Part shown: piece after piece, positions 1-5,125 of the stretch
Position numbering within the stretch: the stretch's first letter is position 1
How the letters are laid out: each line of letters begins with the position of its first letter
Source of the DNA: an uncultured Bacteroidota bacterium
Lineage (GTDB): Bacteria; Bacteroidota; Bacteroidia; Chitinophagales; Chitinophagaceae
Direction of reading: 5' to 3'
Length of the DNA stretch: 19,400 nucleotides
Assembly: GCA_903929655.1 (NCBI GenBank)
Contig: CAIYVS010000686.1
Coordinates: 1 to 19,400 of the forward strand
Made by a program: the position numbers and the translations under genes
Notes under the pieces: model-generated
What the model saw: only the letters and a program-made list of their open reading frames with translations
What the model was told of the DNA's origin: nothing
The model's database searches: none

Positions 1-101
1 CACCTGTACTGGCGGCTATAGGAGCCATGGCAGCTATGATAGGAGAATGTACCATTACTGTAGAAAGAGAAGAGACAAAAAAAGAAGAAAATGAACATTG
101 A
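1..101 (+). CDS. 3' end of an unidentified gene (partial)
   Basis: An open frame (codons from position 3) runs in from the left edge and stops at TGA 99-101. It encodes a small-residue, hydrophobic stretch (PVLAAIGAMAAMIGE) followed by a charged tail rich in Glu and Lys. That composition is protein-like, whereas the other plus frames are poorer. Only about 32 residues are visible, so no family can be named. A minus-strand frame over the same bases is also open, so the call is tentative. Confidence 0.35.
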   Translation, partial: PVLAAIGAMAAMIGECTITVEREETKKEENEH

Positions 102-495
102 TGCAATAGTGGTCTTTCAAAAAAGCGGTCGGAAGTTGTTGATGCTATATTGCTCGCTTTAACGGTTTCAGGTATCAGAGGTAGTTACATGCTTACCAGT
201 CGCTGTTAAGCAGTTTGAAGAAAATCTGTAGTGTCTTGGTAAAAACTCCTTTTTCTTCAAGCTGATCTATATAAAAAGACCTGAGTCAGGTTCATAATTA
301 TTTTTAAATAGGCTCCTGTATCTGAATAAGGTGTTAAATATATTTGTTATGATGGTGAGCAACTGTTTCATAAATGCTGTTTAAAAAATTTGATGAAACA
401 AAAATGGAATAAAAAAATTGCCATAAAAATGATCCGGGTCAGAATAAAATATGATTACGCTCATCATTTATCGGCTTTACCCAATTCAAATCGCA
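102..495. other. Intergenic stretch without a recognisable gene
   Basis: About 390 nt separate the partial left-edge gene from the small membrane-protein gene. It is AT-rich and has no convincing coding frame. It holds a short palindrome (ACCTGA-G-TCAGGT, 279-291) and a TATATTTG box near 338 that leads into no plausible gene. A plus-strand frame of 48 codons (393-539) lies partly antisense to the better-supported minus gene and is not called. Confidence 0.5.
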
Positions 496-636
496 TCAGG
501 CATTATTTCCATTTTCTTCAGAATCAGCATCTTTCTTAAACTTTATAAAAGAATATAACCAACTGGCTCTTTTATATATCATATACAGTGCTATGGCAAT
601 AACAAAAATATAGCCTAATGTTTTAAGTGTTGTCAT
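496..636 (-). CDS. 46-residue single-span membrane protein
   Basis: This small gene encodes 46 residues. It starts MTTLKTLGYIF and has one hydrophobic segment at about residues 7-21 (GYIFVIAIALYMIY). A Lys-Arg pair follows, then a second aromatic/hydrophobic patch (SWLYSFI), and it ends in a charged tail (KKDADSEENGNN). Its ATG overlaps the TGA of the upstream esterase/TPR gene in an ATGA, which argues for translational coupling in one operon. The positive charge after the span and the acidic C-terminus suggest an inner-membrane protein, N-out or hairpin-like. No family is recognised. The overlap, the start codon and the membrane-like composition make it more likely real than chance. Confidence 0.62.
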   Translation of the reverse strand: MTTLKTLGYIFVIAIALYMIYKRASWLYSFIKFKKDADSEENGNNA

Positions 637-2078
637 TTGGTTCTGTTATTTGCCCTTACTTTTTCCAGCACTTTTTTAAATGCCGCGTCACCCTGCAAAC
701 TGCTGAATGCAGGATCTGTTACTAATTGTGATACATCGGTATAAGCTAAAGCGGCCGCATCATTAAGGGACATTATGGCTTGCTGAGGATTTCCTTTTTT
801 CATATAATAGACAGCGGCTAGGTAGCTGCAATCAGGATTTTGAGGGTCCGCCATTTTGAAAATTCTCAGGAAACTTTCAACGCGTTCCAGGTCGCCGGAA
901 TTAATAGCATGATTGGTATTGAGATATGCAATAAGTCCTAAAAAGTTGAGCAGGCGGCTATTCATGTTCGATTCCTGCTGTGTTTTTGCATGATGTATTT
1001 TTTGCTGTAGCTCAGCTATCTTTACCTTCCACCAGCTTTCATCATGCGCACTGAACTGTTGTGCCAGTTCCTGCTGTTGGCTCATTTCTTTTTGTTGCAA
1101 TTGGGTACGCAACGTCACAGCATTTTTAAAATTTGACGACGCACTAAACTCATTTAATTGTTTTTTAAAAGAGCTAATATCAGTTAAACCATTAAGTAGT
1201 CTTACTGCTCCATCCAGCAATTCATAGGCTTTTACAAGGTCGGCAGATGATTTTGCAGCTAAAATGCGTTTTTCATAGTCGCTTTTCAAAGATTGAATGA
1301 TCGCATCATTTTTAGCTTGTTTATTCTCTTTCATGGCATTTGCCATCATCCAGAGCAAAGCTGTTTGAAAATCAGAGGCTGGTGCCCATTCATGTTTCCC
1401 TTTAAAAGTAAGTACTTGATGTGTAAAAGCGTTTTGCGCCAGTGCAGCGTCCAGTTTCTCCATATCGCTCATGTTGAAATCATAATCACCCACCATCCCG
1501 AAATAGTCAAATTTGTTTTGAAAATCATTATTACTCCCCGGAAACCCTGCAGCGCACCCTATCACCCCTGCCACTCCCCCATCCATAATAGCCACCGAGC
1601 TTGCTACGCGCGCACCTCCAGAAAATCCCGAAGTATATATACGTGCAGGGTCTATGTTCATCCGCTTGCGGGTATCATCCATCAGCGCTTGAACAGCATC
1701 GTTTGTTACAGGCCATGCAAGGCCATTTTTAGAGGTATTGGAGCCAATAAGCACATAACCATACTTTTCTGCAAGGTCTTTATATAACCTGATAGGCAAA
1801 GCACCGCGTGCATGTGCATCAAAAAAGTAAATGCAGGGGAATTTCCTTGCAGGGGAGTAATAAGTGGGTAAATACAATGCAAAGTTCTGGCTGCTTTGGT
1901 TTTGACAAACAATACTATCTATAAGTTGCCCCTTTGTCCAGGTGCTATCATAAACCGGCGCTGGCATAACAACAGATGAATCAGTACTACCTGCACTTTG
2001 GCTACTGTTCCCGGAGCTGCAGGAAGCGCTAAACATGGCACTTGCAATAATTAAAACAGATGCTATTATTCTCAGCAT
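633..2078 (-). CDS. Exported alpha/beta-hydrolase esterase with C-terminal TPR-like tail
   Basis: Predicted envelope-anchored esterase of the feruloyl-esterase/PHB-depolymerase-like alpha/beta-hydrolase group. I chose the ATG at 2078. It gives a compact lipoprotein-type signal (MLRIIASVLIIASAMFSASC) with Cys20 as the possible lipidation site, although the -3 residue is Ser rather than the usual Leu. A GTG at 2126, 16 codons upstream, would give an unusually long basic leader. Numbering from that GTG, the nucleophile elbow is G-F-S-G-G with Ser169, a candidate acid lies in GDYDF (Asp214/216), and the His is in KGKHEW (His245). Residues about 265-420 are helical and rich in Gln and Lys. The last 70 or so residues resemble TPR repeats, ending in the familiar D-P-A-F..L..D..F pattern. 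It is followed by a coupled 46-residue membrane protein and preceded by another esterase gene. The substrate is unknown. Confidence 0.8.
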   Translation of the reverse strand: MLRIIASVLIIASAMFSASCSSGNSSQSAGSTDSSVVMPAPVYDSTWTKGQLIDSIVCQNQSSQNFALYLPTYYSPARKFPCIYFFDAHARGALPIRLYKDLAEKYGYVLIGSNTSKNGLAWPVTNDAVQALMDDTRKRMNIDPARIYTSGFSGGARVASSVAIMDGGVAGVIGCAAGFPGSNNDFQNKFDYFGMVGDYDFNMSDMEKLDAALAQNAFTHQVLTFKGKHEWAPASDFQTALLWMMANAMKENKQAKNDAIIQSLKSDYEKRILAAKSSADLVKAYELLDGAVRLLNGLTDISSFKKQLNEFSASSNFKNAVTLRTQLQQKEMSQQQELAQQFSAHDESWWKVKIAELQQKIHHAKTQQESNMNSRLLNFLGLIAYLNTNHAINSGDLERVESFLRIFKMADPQNPDCSYLAAVYYMKKGNPQQAIMSLNDAAALAYTDVSQLVTDPAFSSLQGDAAFKKVLEKVRANNRTK

Positions 2079-2134
2079 AATGTTATTTTTATGTACATTT
2101 TTATAAGGTCTTTTCTTCACGATCACATTATAAT

Positions 2135-2142
2135 CAAAGCTA
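2135..2142 (-). promoter_or_regulatory. Possible -7 box (TAGCTTTG) for the esterase/TPR gene
   Basis: The minus strand carries TAGCTTTG, an exact TAnnTTTG match, between the stop of the upstream esterase and the start of this gene. No clear TTTG lies 19-21 nt further upstream. If used, transcription would start near 2128 and leave a leader of about 50 nt before the ATG at 2078. The gene may equally be read through from upstream. Confidence 0.3.
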
Positions 2143-2143
2143 A

Positions 2144-2995
2144 TTATTTTTTATCCTTCGGGTATAAAATTCTGAAAGCATTGAAAACAGCCGGATGCAT
2201 AATAGTGGCATGATCTTCCTGTGGCAGGTAATCGAAATAAACACTCACATTTTTACTCTTGCTGTTCTTTATTTTATCTGCCAGTACATTGGCTTCTACT
2301 TCCATCACATGATTGCCATTCACGGGTGCAAGCCCCTCTTTTCCAACACCAATATAAATAGCTGTTTTTTCAGAAAAAGTATCCTGCAATATCCCCGGAT
2401 TTCTTTTCAATAAAGAAGCATCATCCCACCATAAACTGGGACTTATAATAATATACTTATTGAAAAGTGCCGGTTTGGTAAATAGTATCTCTGTAGCTAA
2501 AAGACCACCTAATGATTCTCCTATAATAGTTTTGGAAGCATTTGTCCTATACTTCTTTGCTATATAGGGCTGCAATTCTCTTTCTATAAAAGCTATGAAT
2601 TTTGCAGAACCACCGGATCTTGGAACAAGTTTTTTGTCTTCTTCAATTGAGCTTGGAAATGTAAAATCCCTTCGTCGGTCAGTGTTGGCAATGCCCACCA
2701 CAATCGATTGTGGCACTCTGTTTATCCATGGAAAAGTATTATACTGCACCAGCCCCACAATATGAATAAAATCCTCGTCTGCCCCACCATCCAATAAATA
2801 TATGACAGGATAGTTGGTCGTATCATCTTGCTTGTAGCCATCGGGTAAATAGATATTTAAAGTTCTCTTTTCTGATAGTATTGCAGATTGAATTTCATCA
2901 ATTAAACCTAAAACAAAAGGTTTTGCCACCTTCTGTGCAATTGAAGAATTGATTAATAAAAAAGAGAGTATAAATAAAAGTCTTGTTTTTTTCAT
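2144..2995 (-). CDS. Secreted esterase of the putative esterase (esterase D / ferri-siderophore esterase-like) family
   Basis: 283 residues. The N-terminal signal peptide (MKKTRLLFILSFLLINSSIA) probably leaves a mature protein starting at Gln21. The body matches the COG2819-type putative esterase fold: strand pattern VIYLLDGG at about 64-71 (oxyanion region), nucleophile motif G-E-S-L-G-G with Ser161, and a His in QEDHATIMHP (His262). Family members hydrolyse carboxylic esters, sometimes ferric siderophores, but nothing here fixes the substrate. The signal peptide places it in the periplasm or outside the cell. It lies 19 nt downstream of the pentapeptide-repeat gene and just upstream of a second esterase on the same strand, so the genes may be cotranscribed. 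Confidence 0.85.
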   Translation of the reverse strand: MKKTRLLFILSFLLINSSIAQKVAKPFVLGLIDEIQSAILSEKRTLNIYLPDGYKQDDTTNYPVIYLLDGGADEDFIHIVGLVQYNTFPWINRVPQSIVVGIANTDRRRDFTFPSSIEEDKKLVPRSGGSAKFIAFIERELQPYIAKKYRTNASKTIIGESLGGLLATEILFTKPALFNKYIIISPSLWWDDASLLKRNPGILQDTFSEKTAIYIGVGKEGLAPVNGNHVMEVEANVLADKIKNSKSKNVSVYFDYLPQEDHATIMHPAVFNAFRILYPKDKK

Positions 2996-3014
2996 GCTAT
3001 GATGTTTTATTTCA

Positions 3015-3590
3015 TCAAGGTCTGATGTCTATATCATATTTATCCAAAAGCCCTGCAATGCCCGATTGGGAGAACCTCGCTTTTTTGATGCGGTTTGTTT
3101 CAGGGTTTATAGAATAGTTATACGAAGTGTAAAAGTCTGCTTTTTCAAGTATAGTCTTATCAAATGTAGCCTTAGCCAGGTCGCAATTATCAAAAACCGA
3201 ACTGCTCAGATCACATTCCGTAAAGTCTACTTCCTGGAGTATAGAATCTTTAAAACTAGTCTTTTTAAGCTTCAGCTTATAAAAGGAAGAATGGTCCAGT
3301 TTGCAATTATCAAAGCTAAAAGCCAATCCAAATGGATTGCAGTTCTCAAAATGCAGCCCCAGCATCTTACAATCTTTAAATTTAATATTTCTAAACGCTG
3401 TTTGGCTAAGTTTCGCCAGGCTTAAATTACAGCTGATAAACTCACATTCCGCAAATTGCATATTGGCAAGATGGACATTCGAAAAGTCGCAATTATTGAA
3501 GCTGCAATATTCATACTCTCCTTTAGGTAAAGGCATTTGAGTATAGTCTGTTTTGTTGAATGTTTTGTCTTTTATATAAACTTCCTCCAT
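3015..3590 (-). CDS. Pentapeptide-repeat protein (McbG/Qnr-like fold)
   Basis: 191 residues. From about residue 25 to 155 it follows the A(D/N)LXX periodicity of pentapeptide repeats, with units such as CSFNN CDFSN VHLAN MQFAE CEFIS CNLSL. These form a right-handed quadrilateral beta-helix. There is no signal peptide, so it is probably cytoplasmic. A non-repeat C-terminus follows (residues about 155-191), a layout shared with McbG/Qnr-type DNA-mimic proteins that protect gyrase. Gyrase protection is only an inference here, because many Bacteroidota carry such proteins with no known role. The ATG at 3590 is the only good start. The frame stays open for about 26 codons upstream, but without a start codon. 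It probably heads the two-esterase cluster. Confidence 0.85.
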   Translation of the reverse strand: MEEVYIKDKTFNKTDYTQMPLPKGEYEYCSFNNCDFSNVHLANMQFAECEFISCNLSLAKLSQTAFRNIKFKDCKMLGLHFENCNPFGLAFSFDNCKLDHSSFYKLKLKKTSFKDSILQEVDFTECDLSSSVFDNCDLAKATFDKTILEKADFYTSYNYSINPETNRIKKARFSQSGIAGLLDKYDIDIRP

Positions 3591-3691
3591 TATCGGATTA
3601 TATGGATAGGCAATATAAGGATTTTCAAAATGAATCGAGAAGATTGCGGGACTTTTAGAATTGTTAGCTTATAGAAAAGACGTATTAAAAA

Positions 3692-3979
3692 CTAAAGGAA
3701 AGGACGCTTGTGAGTATTCTTTACGGATACTATAGTTATTTTTAATTCAGATGCAATATAAATTACTACATACGGAAATCGCGCTATTGCCACATCCCTC
3801 AGGATAGGCGAGTTTTCTATATAGCTGTAAGCAGATGGATTCTGGCTTATTTTACTATAGCATATTTCTAACTCTGATAATAACTCTTCTCCTAAACCAG
3901 CACGAATATCCTCATAATAATTATAAGCCTCGGTTTCCTCCATTTGGGCTTCATAAGAGAGTATTAGAGCATAACTCAT
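3692..3979 (-). CDS. TA1 toxin, RelE/ParE superfamily
   Basis: 95 residues, the usual size for this toxin fold. It shows the family layout: an N-terminal strand, a long helical hairpin containing YYEDIRAGLGEELL (about 21-34), then ARFPYVVIYI in the central sheet, and a C-terminal strand ending VKNTHKRP. RelE-like members cut ribosome-bound mRNA and ParE-like members poison gyrase; the sequence does not decide between them. Its ATG overlaps the antitoxin stop by 4 bp (ATGA), the typical coupling of a type II module with the antitoxin first. It is paralogous to the TA3 toxin (shared WYED/YYED..GLG and FPY..IY motifs). Confidence 0.87.
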   Translation of the reverse strand: MSYALILSYEAQMEETEAYNYYEDIRAGLGEELLSELEICYSKISQNPSAYSYIENSPILRDVAIARFPYVVIYIASELKITIVSVKNTHKRPFL

Positions 3980-4209
3980 GCTTTCCTTTGCTGCCTTATT
4001 TTATTGCGGGATTCTTCTATAGTATAAGTTGCGCCTTCACCCTTTAAATATTTTTCAGCCCGTTCATGCAGCATGTTCAATTCTTCAGCGCTGTAGGTAT
4101 AGGCATGCCCTATTTCATTTTCAACTAAGGTATATATTGCCTGTACTTTTTTTTCATCAGCATGCTCTATATACTCATGTAGCTTTTCTTTGATTATAGT
4201 AAATGTCAT
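3976..4209 (-). CDS. TA1 antitoxin
   Basis: 77 residues. The N-terminal helical segment IKEKLHEYIEHADEKKVQAI (about 6-25) is probably for dimerisation. The C-terminal part, LHERAEKYLKGEGATYTIEE, recalls the toxin-binding tail of the addiction-module component family (Unstab_antitox type), ending in a basic tail. It lies directly upstream of the toxin with a 4-bp ATGA overlap. It closely resembles the TA3 antitoxin over its first 34 residues. No ribbon-helix-helix or HTH motif is obvious, so autoregulation is not evident from the sequence. Confidence 0.8.
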   Translation of the reverse strand: MTFTIIKEKLHEYIEHADEKKVQAIYTLVENEIGHAYTYSAEELNMLHERAEKYLKGEGATYTIEESRNKIRQQRKA

Positions 4210-4228
4210 TGAGCCCTGTTTTGAATAA

Positions 4229-4260
4229 TAAAATTACGAAAAATATGGAATTGTATCAAA
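4229..4260 (-). promoter_or_regulatory. Promoter of TA1
   Basis: On the minus strand, TTTG (4257-4260) is followed after exactly 20 nt by TAATTTTA (4229-4236). This differs from the Bacteroidota consensus TTTG-N19-21-TAnnTTTG only in the last base. Transcription would start near 4222, leaving a leader of about 13 nt before the antitoxin ATG at 4209. Confidence 0.6.
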
Positions 4261-4303
4261 TGTCCTACTTTTGAAATGATTTCACCATTCTTCGAAATAG
4301 CCC

Positions 4304-4414
4304 TTGATTTAGCATCCTTGATTATAATTTGCCCCAAAACAAACACATTAGCAACACAGCTCGCATATTAAGTTCACCAATAGAATACCTGAAAGGTGTA
4401 GGCACTGCAAGGGG
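4304..4414 (+). pseudogene. recG: Broken copy of the recG promoter and first codons
   Basis: This segment repeats 5013-5125, the 5' end of the intact recG. Both begin TTGATTTA, share a TATAATTTG/TATATTTG box and a CCCC-AAA leader, and then encode the RecG N-terminus (here ILSSPIEYLKGVGTARG). Homology stops just after AGGGG at 4414. The frame then reads on through unrelated codons to TAA at 4476-4478, so only about 24 recG codons survive. Over 23 aligned codons (4347-4415 against 5058-5126) 56 of 69 bases match, and 9 of the 13 differences are at third positions. Like the intact copy, it has no in-frame ATG; the aligned start position is ATT. Confidence 0.8.
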
Positions 4415-4433
4415 AAATATCCAAAATCCCTCC

Positions 4434-4466
4434 TTTTACCAATTAATCATTTTTTTTGTAAATTTG
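4434..4466 (+). promoter_or_regulatory. Promoter of TA2
   Basis: TAAATTTG (4459-4466) matches TAnnTTTG exactly, and a TTTA lies 20 nt upstream (4435-4438), close to the TTTG consensus. Transcription would start near 4473, only a few bases before the ATG at 4478. The message is then nearly leaderless, or starts at the ATG at 4487. The 16 nt 4459-4474 are identical to the TA3 promoter region. Confidence 0.6.
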
Positions 4467-4477
4467 ATTATAAACTA

Positions 4478-4717
4478 ATGATAACAATGTCAGCCAAAAC
4501 TATTGACATAGAGATACAAAAATATTTACCATTACTAGGGCTTGAAGAAAAAAAATCGCTTTTAAGCGTTATTAGGTCCTTTATTCATTTGAGAAAAGAA
4601 GAAACTGGCTTTAATATTAAGGAATATAATAAAGATATTGACGAAGCTATATCCCAGGTAAAGGAAGGGGATTATATAAGCCAGGATGATTTTGAAAAGG
4701 AAATGGAGAAATGGTAG
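4478..4717 (+). CDS. TA2 antitoxin
   Basis: 79 residues, or 76 if translation begins at the ATG at 4487. The layout resembles the other two antitoxins of the window: an N-terminal helix with IQKYLPLLGLEEKKSLL, then a C-terminal tail YNKDIDEAISQVKEGDYIS-QDD that matches the pattern of the addiction-module component family. It overlaps the toxin gene by 7 bp (ATGGTAG), the usual antitoxin-first order. The ATG at 4478 overlaps by one base the TAA that ends the broken recG frame, so coupling to a short upstream leader peptide is possible. The module sits between two copies of the recG 5' end. Confidence 0.8.
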   Translation: MITMSAKTIDIEIQKYLPLLGLEEKKSLLSVIRSFIHLRKEETGFNIKEYNKDIDEAISQVKEGDYISQDDFEKEMEKW

Positions 4718-5016
4718 CAAAGAAGCGTAAAGTAATGTGGCCGCGCATTTCTCGGCAACAATTACAACAAGCCTATACCCATATCAAACAGGATTCTCCA
4801 CAAAATGCAGAAAAAGTAAGAACAGCGATCATTCAATCCACCAAAGCATTAGTAGATTTCCCTCACCGTTATACAATTGACAAGTATAAGGAAAATAACG
4901 ATGGTAGTTTCAGGGCGTATGAACTCTACCATTTTCGAATTTCATATCAGGTAACAGAGTTTGAAATTATTATTTTGAGGGTCAGACATACCAGCATGAA
5001 ACCATTTATGCATTGA
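4711..5016 (+). CDS. TA2 toxin, RelE/ParE superfamily
   Basis: 101 residues. It has the ParE/RelE pattern common in Bacteroidota: a basic N-terminus, a helical hairpin (QQLQQAYTHIKQDSPQNAEK, about 16-35), the loop FPHRYTIDKYKENNDG, the strand pair FRAYELYHFRISYQV, and a terminal RVRHTSMKPFMH. It lacks the YED..GLG motif of TA1 and TA3 and so belongs to a different subgroup. Whether the target is ribosome-bound mRNA or gyrase is not decided. Its TGA stop (5014-5016) lies inside the TTGATTTA that opens the second copy of the recG 5' repeat, placing the module boundary within a base or two of the coding end. Confidence 0.85.
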   Translation: MVAKKRKVMWPRISRQQLQQAYTHIKQDSPQNAEKVRTAIIQSTKALVDFPHRYTIDKYKENNDGSFRAYELYHFRISYQVTEFEIIILRVRHTSMKPFMH

Positions 5017-5125
5017 TTTAACTGTCCGATACTATATTTGTCCCCAAACAACCAAGCATCAGCAACACCGTCTCCATATTAAGTTCACCTATCGAATATC
5101 TGAAAGGCGTAGGCCCTGCCAGGGG
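5013..5125 (+). repeat. Second (intact) copy of the recG 5' repeat
   Basis: Direct, imperfect repeat of 4304-4414, from TTGATTTA through AGGGG, with TA2 between the copies. This copy runs on into the full recG coding frame. It contains TATATTTG (5033-5040), an exact TAnnTTTG box with TTG 17 nt upstream, so it can supply a promoter for recG. The start-to-start distance between the copies is 709 bp. Confidence 0.8.
5033..5040 (+). promoter_or_regulatory. Probable -7 box of recG
   Basis: TATATTTG fits TAnnTTTG exactly; ATTG ends at 5015, 17 nt upstream, slightly short of the usual 19-21 nt. Transcription would start near 5046, leaving about 12 nt before the candidate start codon at 5058. The matching box in the broken copy (TATAATTTG) has one extra base. 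Confidence 0.5.

Noticed and set aside
279..291. ACCTGA-G-TCAGGT palindrome as a terminator
   Set aside because: A 1-nt centre cannot form a hairpin loop with a full stem, and the following T-run is interrupted.
393..539. Plus-strand 48-codon frame upstream of the small membrane protein
   Set aside because: It overlaps the better-supported minus gene, its residues show no domain or membrane pattern, and no promoter leads to it.
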